This document shows positions 40,241-52,500 of a stretch of 64,000 nucleotides of DNA, in pieces (the first letter of the stretch is position 1; each line of letters starts with the position of its first letter). The notes beneath the pieces are model-generated. The model ran no database searches and had not been told where the DNA came from. It was given only the letters and a program-made list of their open reading frames with translations. The position numbers and the translations under genes were made by a program. The DNA comes from Oxyura jamaicensis. Taxonomy: Eukaryota > Chordata > Aves > Anseriformes > Anatidae. The stretch spans positions 12,206,757-12,270,756 of the forward strand of contig NC_048912.1 of the NCBI RefSeq assembly GCF_011077185.1. The letters are read 5' to 3'.

Positions 40241-40494
40241 GCAGTCGATTACGAGATGAACAGAGCTTTCATGCTGACAGTGATGGTATCAAACCAAGCT
40301 CCCCTGGCTAGTGGAATCCAGATGTCCTTCCAGTCAACAGCAGGAGTCACCATTTCAGTTACAGACGTCAACGAAGCGCCGTATTTCCCAACGAACCACA
40401 AGCTAATCAGACTGGAGGAAGGGGTGCCCACAGGGACGGTCCTGACAACGTTTTCCGCTGTGGATCCCGATCGCTTCATGCAGCAAGCAGTAAG
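40241..40494 (+). CDS. CDH4: CDH4 exon 10: second half of EC3, linker, start of EC4
   Basis: This 254-base exon (residues 109-192 plus two bases of Arg193) begins AVDYEMNRAF and ends DPDRFMQQAV. It completes EC3 with the MLTVMVSNQAPLASG strand, crosses the EC3-EC4 linker TDVNEAPYF (149-157), and starts EC4 with LEEG and DPDR. The linker has NEAP instead of the usual NDNAP; this relaxed form is normal at EC3-EC4 of N- and R-cadherin and is not damage. The acceptor is attgttttag and the donor GTGGGA. The two-base overhang AG is completed by the A that opens the next exon, which restores Arg and Tyr. Reading through the donor meets a stop at 40552. GIQMSFQSTAGVTISV fits CDH4. Confidence 0.95.
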
Positions 40495-40909
40495 GTGGGA
40501 GACCAGGCAGCCACAGGAGTTCATGTACACGAGGGTGAATTTCAGCAGGAGCTGAAATCAAATTTGTGAACTAACTGATGTGGTATCAGTTAAATACCTG
40601 GAAGGTACTTGCCGCCCCAGTTGAGTGCTCACAGAACACCCCACAAACTGGTAAACACCCGATCCTCCCTCTAAGAGCCAGGCTCTGGTCCAGGAGGGCA
40701 GGCAGAATGGGATCCTGTGTTACCAGATGCCAAAGGGACAGTTCTCAGCTTCCCGTGAAACCAGTCACTAGCAGGGGTCCCCGTGCTGTGACAAAGACAG
40801 GGATTAGGGCTGCATTGTATTAAATGTTTTTTTCTCTGCCTTGTCATAAATTTGTTGACCTATGTTGATTTTGCACTTCATAAACACAATATGGGAAAAG
40901 ACAGCTTTG

Positions 40910-40975
40910 TTATTTCTGTTTTACAGAGGGGAAACTGAGGCACAGAAGGGGCTAGGGCTAGATTTCCACATGCAA
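40910..40975 (+). repeat. MIR-like SINE core
   Basis: The sequence tttctgttttacagagggga, then aactgaggcacagaagg, matches the MIR core TTTTACAGATGAGGAAACTG followed by AGGCACAGAGAGG. Flanks are not recognisable. Confidence 0.55.
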
Positions 40976-41368
40976 TGACTGGGATTTTTCATTATGTCTG
41001 GTGTTGCTTATGGATGCTTTAGCTTCAGCCTGGCTTTAAAAGCACAGTGTGAGCATACTATGTTACCACAGCAGAGGCCTCTTAAACTTATGTCAGTTGT
41101 GACATTTTGTGTCAGGAAGAGTTTGAAATATTTCACTTGCCACAGCACTGTCTGGTCTAGAAAATGATTGTTTATTCACTGCTTCGTCTTGTTGTCTTTA
41201 GACAGGTATTGCGACTTCTAAGGAGAGAGACCCTCCTAACTAACAAGCCAGTTTTTCTTTTATTCTTGAAATATTGGCCTTTGAAGGGTCTTTATTTCCC
41301 TGATGCCTGTAGTAAGTCTGGTGCTTCACAGGAGAGAGCAGTTCGTTTCTGGCTGAATGCTCCCCTGA

Positions 41369-41414
41369 TCGGTCTGTAACCCCAAACGTGGTGGTCGGTC
41401 TGTAACCCCAAACG
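41369..41414 (+). repeat. 26-bp direct tandem duplication
   Basis: The 20-mer TCGGTCTGTAACCCCAAACG occurs at 41369-41388 and again at 41395-41414, a period of 26 bases. Perfect identity suggests a recent local duplication or a small assembly artefact. Confidence 0.8.
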
Positions 41415-42254
41415 AGCATCCACCATTTCAGGGGAGAGGACTGGCTCTGCTGAGCCCTTCCAGGGATCGCACAGTGCCTGTGCAGGCTCTTGTAAGACTT
41501 GCTGTAAATACGAACAGCAAATTACTTGAGCTGATCTTTCCTAAAGCTCCCAGGACACATGTTTTGTGAATCCGGGAGCGCTTTGTTTCCAAACAAAAGC
41601 ACAGTCTCTCTTACCCTCTTTTCATCAGGGCAGCCTGATGCCAACGCTTTGCAAGAGGCAGCAGGATGCTGCTAGGAACCCGTAGCTACCCAAAGGTACT
41701 TTGTTTTTCCTTCGTCATTGGCACTGGTAAACTAGGAAAAAAAAGATACCCTAAAAGCTAAGCCTATGGATCCATGGTGAGCAGTTCTCAGAGAGCTGGT
41801 CCAGCTGTTATAGCCTTGCACACTGTTTTCAGAGCTGTGCTTTAAATAGTCTTTGATAAAGTAGAGTGTTTTCAAATACAAGGTAAGGAAGCAGGAGCAT
41901 CTCCAGTAAGGCACAGCTTGGCATGGCCAATGTCACACCTCAAGTTATCCTCATTAGCCACAGATGCATTCACAAAGCCATCTTTGAAACTGGATCCCTG
42001 GTCATTTAGCAGTGAAAGGGCAAGAGACTTACAGCGATGATATTAAAAAGAAATGAAAACATCCCAAAGAGTCTAGCTCCATGAAATATAATTCTTTCCT
42101 TTGGCAGGGGCTTGTGCAGCTGTGCTGTTGCTTTCCTGCTCACATGGATTCACACAGCTCAAGTTTCACTTTGAGTTTCAGCTTCAAACGGCCCATTTCT
42201 GGAAATGGTTACTCACCAGCAGCTGGAGGTTCTCCTGCTTGCGTATCTAAAGAC

Positions 42255-42273
42255 AAAAAAAAAAAAAAAAAAA
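42255..42273. repeat. A19 tract
   Basis: Homopolymer in intron 10. Confidence 0.8.
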
Positions 42274-42760
42274 TTAATATCAAACTATCAGCAGGTCTGA
42301 GTTACTCATAAAATAAGCTCATCTTTTGTGTGCTTATTTCAGTGATTTATAGCATGGCCATTTATTACCTTCCAGTTGAACCACAGGTGATAAGTGTGCA
42401 TCTCAACTCAAGCCTTATAAAACAGAGGTAGAAATCCAAAACAAGGAAGCAAATAGAAGCAATAAAGCAAACAAATGAGAAAGGTAAACAGAATATGTTG
42501 GTCCAGAAAGTAGCTTGTCTCTGTGGGCAAGAATCACCAACATCCTCTCCATTCCCTGGTCCCACAAAAGGCTTCTCTTTGTGCTTTTGGACTTTGTTGA
42601 TCCTGAGATCACTGGTGTCAAATAAGGACTCTGTTTTCATGCGTCTATTCTTGCTCATAGCCCATGTCGCTGCCCATGGGGGGCACTCTTACTAATGTGT
42701 CCCTTGGCCCTTCCAGCCATCTCCTTGTTGCTGCTCTCTGCAGACCTCCCTTGTGCATAG

Positions 42761-42782
42761 CATCACCTCACCTCACCTCACC
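42761..42782 (+). repeat. Short pentanucleotide (TCACC)n repeat
   Basis: Four adjacent TCACC-type units (catcacctcacctcacctca). It is a simple repeat in intron 10. Confidence 0.7.
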
Positions 42783-43400
42783 TGCTGTTTCAAAGCCATA
42801 TAAAATATTTCAGGAGAGACTTCACCCTTTGGTCCATGCCTTAATAGAGCTGTGAGTTCCCATTATACTCCTGAGGATGTGATTCTGATACGAAGGAGTG
42901 GCGTGGCCAAAGCAATGTTTAACACATCTGAAAACTGCCGTTCTTCCCAAGTGGTATTTCCCAACCTGTTGTTTATTTGTGAGCGGCAGAAAACAGGAAA
43001 GTCTGTGGATTTAGAGCACAAGCTATTTTAGGAAGAGCAATATAAGAGAAAGAGCAGGAACCTGTCCTCTAACTCAGGCAAACATATGCAGTGGTCATTG
43101 CAGACCCCATTTCTTCTTGGCTGCAGAGTCCTCAGGCAACATCCACTCCCAGCTGGAGGAAGCTGGCGTGTAAGTGGCACTTAGCAGAAAGGAAAACCTT
43201 TAAAATGAAAGAAATAGAAAAATTGAATAATTGTAGAGGTCAAAAACCGGATACTCAATTAGCATTTTGTTTGTCAACAAAACCAGTTATCTAAAGGTCC
43301 TTTGAATCATGGGTCAAGAGTCCAGAAAAACCTTATTTCAAGCAATATTAAGGATATGTCAGTGAAAAGACTGCCATGTATTTATTTCCTTTCTCTGTAG

Positions 43401-43543
43401 ATACTCTAAGCTGTCAGATCCTGCAAACTGGCTGAACATTAATGCCACAAATGGTCAGATCACTACCGCTGCTGTCCTTGATCGAGAGTCAGACTACATT
43501 AAGAATAATGTCTACGAGGCCACATTCTTGGCGGCTGACAACG
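43401..43543 (+). CDS. CDH4: CDH4 exon 11: core of EC4
   Basis: This 143-base exon begins with the last base of Arg193, reads YSKLSDPANWLNINATNGQ, and ends AADN plus the first base of Gly241. It supplies the central strands of EC4. The LDRES motif (218-222) holds the Asp and Glu ligands typical of a cadherin repeat's calcium site. NAT in INATNG is an N-glycosylation sequon. Borders are ttctctgtag and GTGAGCC. DRESDYIKNNVYEATFLAADN is close to CDH4 of other vertebrates. Entry and exit phases (2 and 1) match the neighbouring exons exactly, which supports the borders. Confidence 0.95.
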
Positions 43544-46500
43544 GTGAGCCCAGGCTTCACATTGTTCATGCTTCAATAAGACTCTAATGTGATGCATTAA
43601 GAGAAATGATGCCCTGACAGAGTTGTCAGTATAAGTTATCTTTTTCCCAGGTTTTTATGGTCAAAAATGTGAAAGTGGGACGGGAAATTGCTGTAGTAAA
43701 TTAAATGTGCACAGTATACAGAGAGTGTTATTAAGGGAAAGGGAGGGCAAATGGAAAATCGATTTGGGGAGTTCAGTGTAGTGGTGTAGCCTGAACTTAA
43801 AAAAATATCAAAGGGATGTGATCTCCAAGGGCTGTTGAACACACCGGTCCTGGTAATCGTCCCGAAGGCACTGATCAGAGCATTCAGGAAGCCTTCCATC
43901 GGGAAACCAGAAATAATTGCAGGGGATGGCAGGAGGGTATTAAAAATAAGCCAATCCATTGAAGTGCTGTGGCTTTCATGAAAGGTGTCTGTCTGTCATT
44001 AGAGCTAATCTCTCTGTCTGTTACCATTTCTGAAATGTCCAGCCATCATCAGAGCATCTGGATGCTGGTGTACTTTATTATCAAAATCACCGAGACCAAT
44101 ACAGATCTTCTCACGGAGAAGTCAAGGCTTGATTTTCTCTACTCATTAAAGATCACACAGCACTTTTGGCCAAATTAGCACTGTGAACCTCAGCACTGGC
44201 CTCACTCAAGGGCAAGCAGTCCACTGCTGCTGCAGCATCTTCCCTGGGCAAGCAGAAGGCCTTCTTACCCCTCTCCCACCCTCACCTTTACCCTCGGGGT
44301 CCTGGGTGCTCAAACTGAATCTGAGTCATGCTTCAGCAACAAAATTAGGTCTAGGTTTGGCTGTGGGCACTACCTAAGTGTGTTGTTCATACCCTGTAGG
44401 TGCTTTCAGGCTGTTTTCTGTGTTGGCTGTTGCCATCCCTCAGGCTAGTGGATTCTGTGTCTGCTATAAGTAGATATCGGGATGCTTTCAGGGCTAACAA
44501 AATCTTGGTTGTTTGGGATTTTCCAGCTTCATTGCATCCCGAGACACAGGGGCGAGGCAAAGTTATGGAAGAGTTTGGGTGCTGAGCAGCAGTACCAAGC
44601 AGCAAATTTTACTCCACCTTGGTGCCATCAGTGGTAGGGCTGGTGTGGTCCCATCCTAACCTTCCTCCCTGTGAAGGCAGATGGGGCAGTGAAATCCAAA
44701 ATAGCCCCACGAGTTCTGGCAGCGTTTGTCTGCAAGATTCCCAGGACAAAATGAATCAAACAAGTTGGCTGAGGCTATACATAAAAGCAGTGGTAGAGCT
44801 TGAACCCATCAAACTAATCCTCAGCATCCGACCTTGCAAAGCAAGGGCACTTAGTACAAGGTGACGTGGAGTTAACCCCTTTCCCTGGATTTGGTGCTGA
44901 TGCATCTCAGCATCAGCATCTCTACATCCATCATTCAGCAGCTCAGAAAGTGAGGACCTAGATAAATCTCTTATTCTGAAAAATTAATCTATCACTGGTA
45001 TATTGCAGCTGTTAAAATGCACATAAAGCAACACCTTATTTAAAATTCTGTCTGGAGTGCTGAGGATAACAGCAAAAGTTTCATCTAGACTAATAAACTG
45101 TTTTCACATCTCTCCCAAGTTCCAGCTTCTCCGGCATCATGTACTCATCAAAGAAAGGCTTTGGTTTGGGTGTTTTGGTGGGGATTTTTCTTTCTTTCTT
45201 TCTTGCAGCAGCAGCATCTTGTTTCCTTAAGTTCTTTTTGCTGTTTGCAGTATGTGATAAATAAGCAGTTTAGCAAAATACTCCCTGGAATACAGCAGTT
45301 AAGTGTAGATGTAGCGGTGTGTTGTGGTGGTATGTTCCCTTTAAGAAAAAAAAAATACTCTCATTACTATTTCAATCTTAATTCCAGGCAATGAACCAGT
45401 TTCTTCACTGAAGCCAGTAGTGCTGTGCTAGTTTACACCTCTTGGGCATAAAGTCCAAGGATCCTTTGTAATACATCAGGACCTGCTCTGTCCACACCTT
45501 TGCTCTCTCGACATAAGACAGCTGAAATTATACAAAATGTTACATGGTTTGCAATTATTGGACATAAAAATTTTGCTTTTTTTAATTTTTATTTTTCACA
45601 AACCTGCCCCAGAACTGCACTCAGGAACACAAAGAACCAAAAATACCCAGAACAGAGCAATACCCAAATACCCACACAAAACTGCATTTGTGTGTGAAGA
45701 GATCGTAGGGTGTTTCAGCCACATCCAAGTTCGTGTCTCTCAGGACTGCTAGTTTGCGTACAACCTATCTCAGAAGCTGTGGGTGTGTGGGGGCCTTGCA
45801 TTCATCCCAGAAGATACTCTCGGTAACATGAAAACAGCGCAATCACTTTTCTTGGTCCCAGAAGTCTCTTTTCTTGTTCAGCCCCGGTATCCTGGTGAGC
45901 TGTCTGTCTCTCCAGAAACTTTCAAGGCTGATCAAAGACATTGTTTTAGAGGGAGACCTACCCAGTGCTTACAAGATGAAAGGGTGAGATCAATGAGTGA
46001 AGAGCTAATGCAGGAATCATGAAAGAAGGATTTCCAGGGCTCCTTCCGAGTTTTCAAGGCTCCCTTAAAAAAAGGAAGCAGAAAGGAGAGGAATATAGGC
46101 AGGAAAGCCCACGGATGCAGAAGCAATGTTTGAAAGTCTAGTGAGGGGATGGTTTGTGTAGCTTTGTATCCAGCACTGGGAGGAAGAGCCAGAGTTGAAA
46201 ATAAAACTTAAAAAAAGAATTGCTGAAGGAAAGCTGCCTGGGAAGGGAGGCAGTGGGCAAGCCTGAACCGAGCTGCTGGATGTATGCATGGGGAGAAAAT
46301 ATAAAAATACCACACCATTTCTGGAAAGGCTCTTCTTTCATGCCGGGGAGGGCATTACTTTGTGTAACTGGTCACCAGTCAGGCAAATGTGGCTCTTCAC
46401 CAGCAAGAGGTTGGAGGACCACAACTGTTGTGCTGTGGCATCCCCGGTGGTTGGGACAAATGTAGAGAGGCTGAAGAACCCTACACTGGGATGTACTCTT

Positions 46501-47126
46501 GCTGCCATGGGTTAGTAGCAGCCCAGCATGTTTGGTGATGGTTGGCTCACTCTGTAGGCTTTGAGCAAGGACCTTTCACTACAGCTAGGACTGACCATGG
46601 GACGGGCTGTAGAGCTGGACTTCCTTTGAAGCAGTGTAGTAGTCTGCTAATCTACAAACTGGCTAGCCAGTGCCACAGTAAATGTTGACTAAAGGATTAC
46701 ACTATGTATTTTTTTCTTCCAAGCCCTCTTCTACCTCCTTTTAGCTATTTTTTCAGATTTTTTTTTCTTTTTCAGAGCAGCAGTTACCAAAATTTACACT
46801 AACAGTCTGGCGTCACCTCCTTGTATTTTTAGAATTTGACTAAAGACATTGCTGTAGGCTATAAATCTGCAGAGCTGAACCTCCACGTTCTGCTAGAGCA
46901 AAAAAACAGCACCATTAGGAGGCTTGGGGAAGTTTTAATAACGCCTCTTAAAGCAAGGGACCATGAAAGTGCAGCATGTCCCTAGTAAGGTCCAAGGAGG
47001 GAGGGAGAAAATCCTGATTTATCAAAACTGGAAGGCAGAGAGGGGGCTGGTCCGTGGTGTTGTTGTACCCGCTGCTTCCCAGGTGATGGTCATCGGTCGT
47101 TGTTCGGCTCTGCCTCTCCCGCTCAG
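43544..47126 (+). other. CDH4: CDH4 intron 11 (3.6 kb)
   Basis: The donor GTGAGCC starts at 43544 and the acceptor ctctcccgctcag ends at 47126. No repeat family was recognised with confidence. There are short T-rich patches around 45188-45204 and 46709-46770. Frames on both strands are below 110 codons and show no domain. Confidence 0.85.
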
Positions 47127-47360
47127 GTATACCCCCAGCCAGCGGCACTGGCACTCTGCAGATCTACCTAATCGACATCAACGATAACGCTCCTGAGCTC
47201 CTGCCAAAGGAAGCACAGATCTGTGAAAAGCCAAACCTGAATGTCATCAACATAACAGCCGCAGATGCTGACATCGATCCAAACGTTGGGCCCTTTGTCT
47301 TCGAGCTGCCAAGTGTGCCATCTGCGGTGAGGAAGAACTGGACCATAACACGGCTGAATG
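47127..47360 (+). CDS. CDH4: CDH4 exon 12: end of EC4, EC4-EC5 linker, first part of EC5
   Basis: This 234-base exon (phase 1 to phase 1) completes Gly241, reads IPPASGTGTLQIYL, passes the calcium linker DINDNAPE (257-264), and enters EC5 with LLPKEAQICEKPNLN. It then gives NITAADADIDPN and ends KNWTITRLN. The Cys in QICEKP is one of the conserved EC5 cysteines of classical cadherins. NIT and NWT are N-glycosylation sequons. Borders are cccgctcag and GTAAATGG. The one-base overhang G joins GC of the next exon to give Gly319. AADADIDPNVGPFVFELPSV is R-cadherin-like; N-cadherin has a different stretch here. Confidence 0.95.
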
Positions 47361-48436
47361 GTAAATGGGGCAGGCAATCCTGAGGACATTTGGACTCTGA
47401 TTTGCTAATGAGGCCACGTGTGGTTTCAAACTTCCAAACTTTCCTACTTTTTTATCTGATTTTTATTTTTTAAAGCACATTATAGCTGACATTATAGACA
47501 AGATAGTTAATCAGAAATGATTTGTATCAGACCTGCAGCATAACTCTAAGAGCCTTGGCACTTGGCTTTTTTTAATGCAGTTCATAATTATGAATGGTTA
47601 TCAGTACTGAACAGAGTATAAATCATCCATAATGGCCAAGGGGAAAAAAGCTATTATCAGTCTTCCTTATGTTCCAGTGTAATTGTCATAAGCCACAATC
47701 AGGATCAATGTTCATTTCTCTGACCATAATTGCATAAAGGCAGCCTTTTAATTTACCATGGAACCAGGAGGGCTAGGTAAGTGTGAAGATTACCAGTATG
47801 TGAAGGATTTTTATATTGCAGCATGCAACCACAATTGGCCCTAATTGCTTCTCTGATTGGTAGTTTCAGCAGAGGATTGAAAACATCCTGGAGCCCGAGG
47901 GCTGGTTTAGTCTTCAGAGCTGCTCCCTCTCGCTGAGGTCTGACACCTTCTGCCAGGCTTGTGCCCTCACCGTTTGGGGCTGAGCCCCCAGCTCTGGTGC
48001 TGCAATGGGAGGGAACACGAGGAGGATTACATGGCTGAGCATGTCCTCGATGGGTTTGGGGTTTCCCAAAAGCCCCAGGGAGGGAGGGTGGGCGAGCAGA
48101 GAGCCTGCAGAGAGGCCAGGTGCAGCCCAGACCAGGGGACCACCACTCGTGCTTCATTTTTGGCATTTCCTCCCATTTTAAATGCATGCAGTTGGGTTTG
48201 CAAATGGCACCAAGGTATGTTAGTGTGGTGGTGGAGACACGCGTTATTTTACAAAGCACAGGCTGACTGCTGACCCGAGCGTTGGGGCAGACATCTGAAG
48301 CTGCCCAGCCCAGCTGTGGTATTGGCAGCCTCTTCTTCTCCGTAGACTGCTCCGACAGAGGAGCGCTGCCCGTGTGAGTACGGCTGCAGGGCTACCCCAG
48401 TGTCTGCCATCTGTCTGTCTGTCTCGGTTTCTCCAG
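47361..48436 (+). other. CDH4: CDH4 intron 12 (1.1 kb)
   Basis: The donor GTAAAT starts at 47361 and the acceptor gtttctccag ends at 48436. A short (CTGT)n run sits at 48410-48424 inside the region that would serve as the polypyrimidine tract. The minus-strand open frame 47753-48259 has no recognisable domain. Confidence 0.85.
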
Positions 48437-48670
48437 GCGATTACGCCCAGCTCAGCTTACGAATCATGTACCTGGAAGCCGGTGTGTACGATGTGCCGAT
48501 CATCGTGACGGACTCGGGAAACCCCCCCCTGTACAACACATCTGTGATCAAAGTGAAGGTGTGCCCGTGTGATGAGAACGGCGACTGCACCACCATCGGG
48601 GCAGTAGCTGCAGCGGGACTCGGCACAGGAGCCATCATTGCCATCCTGATCTGCATCATTATTTTACTAA
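48437..48670 (+). CDS. CDH4: CDH4 exon 13: end of EC5 and most of the transmembrane helix
   Basis: This 234-base exon (phase 1 to phase 1) reads DYAQLSLRIMYLEAGVYDVP, then VTDSGNPPLYNTSVIKVK. Next come the membrane-proximal cysteines CPCDENGDC (361-369), which pair inside EC5 in classical cadherins. From about residue 372 the sequence is hydrophobic (GAVAAAGLGTGAIIAIL, then ICIIILL) and makes up most of the single membrane span. NTS at 352-354 is a further N-glycosylation sequon. Borders are gtttctccag and GTAAGTGCC. The last base is the first of Thr397, so the membrane helix is split between exons 13 and 14, as in other classical cadherin genes. TTIGAVAAAGLGTGAI is distinctive of CDH4; N-cadherin has a DRIVGAG-type start. 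Confidence 0.96.
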
Positions 48671-48919
48671 GTAAGTGCCACAGGGGGTGACACTGCTGGG
48701 AAATGTCACATTTCCCATCCTGTTCCCCTTGGTCCCATTATATGCTTTATTTTTCACAAGCTCCATGAAAAGGGCAGAACTGTGAGCTCTGTGCTGTGGG
48801 TGGGGATTCATTTATCTGCATTCGAACCTCCTTCAGTGCAGTGTCAGCAAAGTGAAAGCCGGAGCATGGACTGCGTGTGCCAGACTTCTCTTTCTAGGAC
48901 TTCCAGGAGCTTTACAAAC

Positions 48920-49040
48920 ATTCACTGCATCTGACAACATCCTGTAGGTAGTGAGTATGATGCGATTCTCCACGTTCTGCAGAAAAAAAGTTGAATGACT
49001 TGTCCCAAATCCTGTGGCAGAATGCCTCACAGCTCTTGGG
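48920..49040 (+). repeat. MIR-like SINE remnant in intron 13
   Basis: The order of blocks fits MIR well: gctttacaaacattcactgc, gacaacatcctgtaggtagt, gattctccacgttctgcaga, gttgaatgacttgtcccaa, and ctgtggcagaatg. This is the longest MIR-like match in the window. Confidence 0.6.
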
Positions 49041-49511
49041 GTGCTGCCTGTCCCTGTCTGGCTGTGGATTTACTGGTTCCCAGTTCCAGATGCACCACTT
49101 ATGGGAGTCCACCTGGTCCCTGCCAGAGCCAGTGCACAGATGTGATTTTCCAGTTGTTCAATCCAAAGAGAAAAAAGAAGGGTAGTTATTCCCATTGCCT
49201 GTAAAATTGCAAGGATTTGGAGAATCAAGGTGGATTGTGTTTGCAGAGGAAGGATCTCCCTGGTTTGTGGGGAGCACTCAAGGGCTGGGGGTGCTGTAAG
49301 CCAAGGCACAGCCCTCCCGATTGCCCAGCAATGCTATTAGTCCCGGGCTTTCATGAGCATTGCCAATAGCCATGTGTGTGCACATTTAAAAATAAAAATG
49401 ATATCATTATAACTTCAAGCAGGAGTTGGCACAGTAGGGATAGATAAAAATGAGCGCTGAAATGAACAATGAGGTAAATATTCATCAAGAAGCACAGGAT
49501 GAAACCATGGG

Positions 49512-49535
49512 ACTCCCATTAAAGCTAATGGGAGT
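49512..49535. repeat. Palindrome ACTCCCATTA / TAATGGGAGT
   Basis: Perfect 10-base arms (49512-49521 and 49526-49535) flank the loop AAGC. The motif resembles the CCCATTGAAGTCAATGGG palindrome of ancient amniote repeats. Confidence 0.6.
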
Positions 49536-52500
49536 TATGGTGTTAAATCACATTTAATTTTTACCCCCAATGTGTTTAAACAGAGAACAGACAGAGCAAC
49601 GTATGCTACAAATGTCACCTAATGCAGATACGATATGGTACATTAAGAGAATGGGTCATCTCTGGGCAAACATCCGCCCTCCTGGGCCAGCGATGGAATA
49701 CACAGCCATATCATTGATTTACCCTACCAGTCTGGAGAGGGAGCAGCAAAGCTGGTGCCTGTGGCTGTGCAGCCCCCCACTCTTCACCCAGCCCATCCGA
49801 GCAGGTGCAAACATCCCCGTGCACAGCTCTGATGCACACTTTCTGCCCTTCCTTGGACGTGGGGTCCGAGCAGCCAAACGTTTGAGGATGTCCCTTCACC
49901 ATGCACGTTTGTTGTGAATGCAGGCACCTACAATTACACACCTTGAAAAAGTAGTGGCATTCATCAGTTCCCAACACATTTTCTACACCAGGGCATGCAG
50001 GCATGCTTCAGCCTATGCACTGATGCCTTGCAGGCTTCACCACCCCATGGAAGATCAGTTCCTAACTCTGAATTCATGGAGGATGAGGGCACGGGAAAAG
50101 TTTGCACCACAAGTCCCAGAGGCGATAAAACACAGGACTTCTTTTTGCTTCTCTCGTTTAAATCCAGTCCTAAAATATGATTTAAGCAGTTGAAAATCCT
50201 ATTGACTGAAATTAACATCAGCTGAAGGACGTTTGATTTAAGAGATTCCTCTTTTCATTCGCAGATACATTATCCCTTTTTAAATTATGGGTTTTATTAC
50301 AAAAGCTTATTTTTACATTCATTGTAATTCTAATTGACTTTTTTTTATCTTCAAGAGCTGCAAAGCACTGTATCAGTGATGAAAAATGTAATTTGCGATG
50401 AGCGGAGTTTTTCAGCTACATCCTTCTAGTGTTTTGCCTCCTTTGTATCTATTTTATATCGTGACCTCGGAACAAAAGCCTGCAAAAAGGCAGATAGGGT
50501 TTTTTTTTTGTGCTATTTGTCCATTTTAGAGTCAGCAGGTCAAAGTTTGATGGCTTTAAAAGAAAGGAGCAGCAAGGGGACAGATCTGAGGTTGCTCAGG
50601 TGAAGGAAGTTTCTGCCTTTACCTTTGCTCAAAGGTTTTTTCTTCTTCCTAATACCTGATGTATTAGCTGCACGAATAACACATTTAGGAGAAGAGCAAT
50701 GCAATAAAAAATTGTGAAGGGTGAAGACAATAGATTTCAAGAAAAACTACATGCAGAGTGAAAATGGGTCTAACAGCAGTAATAGCACTTCCCATTCTGC
50801 AGAGTGAATAAAAGGAAGGAGAGTGCACTACATCCGCTATTGACACTTTGAAGGTCTTGGTTTTTTTCAAGGTAGCTGTAAAGGCGTTAATGGCACAGTT
50901 TTTTCCACAAGTGCATGAAAAAGTAGCATTTGAAAAAAAAGAAAGAAAAAAAAAAAACTGGTAACCATTATAATATTGTCTTTGTGGACTAGGCAGGTAT
51001 CTTGTTGTGAGAGACTTGAAAAGGAAAGACGAGAAAAGGACTTCAATAGTCTGCTAAATAGCTGAGGTTTTATATTGCAGATAAGAGTTACATTTTCTTT
51101 CCTTTTCTTTTTTGTCTCTTGAATAGATCTAGGATAAGCATTAAAGAAATGCTGAACTATCTGAAAACAATTCTGTTAGCTAGCAGGCAAGGATGGCAGC
51201 CAGTTGGCACACAATGGCGGTAATTAGCTGTCCAGTCCTCTTCTGCTCTCTTCGGTGAATTCCTGTCGGGTATAAACACTTCGGTGCTGGGAGGAAAAAC
51301 TCAGATCCACCTAACCCACCTCCCCCTGCAGCGGGGGCCGCCGACTGGGCTGCCCGCCCAAGAGGCCTCGAGCTGCTCTCCTCTGCTTGCCCTCCGTGCT
51401 CCAGGAGGAGGCAAAGGGAAACAAAATATGGGATGGTAGAAAAACAGCAGCTGCTTGTTCTCCTCATACAGCTAAAAGCACAATAGAAGTCTGAGATCGC
51501 CCATCCTGCTTGGGTTTCCTTGTGGTGGCTGCATTGATTTGGCATGGCTGAGGTTAACCCAGGTGAGATGAAGGCAAGCCACCCATTCCCACCTGCACTG
51601 TCCGTCCGTCTCTCCCTTCTCCTGCTGATTGCCACCATCACAGCTCACACGGGGAACAGAGGGGAAAGCAGACACCAGGAGGAGTAGCTGCAGTTTTTGT
51701 TGCATTTCTCGCAGCTGCTGAGGATGAGGATGAAAGCTAGTGTCTCAACAAGTTCTTGAAGAAGACAAGGTCTGGATGATTTACGTAAGTGGAAAGTTAA
51801 GTTCCCAAAGCAACTTATATGGAGAAAGTCTTAGGGAGCCCACAGCCTCTGGGCCGTGGCCATCTGAAGAAGGCAAAGCTGTTAGGGTAAAGCTGTTTAA
51901 GCTGGGAAAACTTTCTCATGATGCAAGAACTCTTCCTTTCTTTCTGTTACTGTACTGAGAGATTAGCCAGGGCCTGGCATGCAAATGCTGATGGCTGAAG
52001 AGGTTTGCTGAGTGATACCAGGTTTGCTCTGCCTTCTGCAAAGCTGAAAGGGTTTCCCGTAATCTTAGATCTGCTTTGCAAGTTGATGGTCAAATTCATA
52101 TGCTCATGCCTGGCTAATATGATTTTAGAAGTTTAGAAAGCCACCCTCACTTACCAAAGAAGAATGTCAGTGAGTATAAATTGAATTACATGACCCAGTG
52201 TTATCCAGCTTCCCCCAAATCAGTCTTCCTTAGCAAACTACAGACAGCTCAGCAGAACGACTGCCAAGGCCAGGGCTCACAACCCAAGCTGACATCAGTG
52301 TGCCACACTGGCAAGACCACCACTATTGAAAAGGTGTGCTTCATTTGCTTGTACCTGTTTGCTTCTCAGCAGCTCTGCAACTCTCTTCCCTTTGTTTTTA
52401 TTTTATGCTTCTTGTAGAAAACTCAGGATTTAGATCAAATGTCTTCAGAAAGCTGCTGTTTTCACACTTGCCGTTTGCTTTTCCTTTGATTGTGTGTTTT

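Larger units (their letters stand above)
40495..43400 (+). other. CDH4: CDH4 intron 10 (2.9 kb)
   Basis: The donor GTGGGA starts at 40495 and the acceptor ttctctgtag ends at 43400. Contents are a MIR-like fragment (about 40910-40975), a 26-base direct duplication (41369-41414), an A tract (42255-42273) and a short CACCT-type pentamer repeat (42761-42782). No other gene signal is visible. Confidence 0.85.

Noticed and set aside
47753..48259. Minus-strand open frame of 168 codons in intron 12
   Set aside because: No homology recognised; antisense to a short intron with GC-rich sequence that favours chance open frames.
51180..51641. Minus-strand open frame of 153 codons in intron 13
   Set aside because: No domain or splice-site support.
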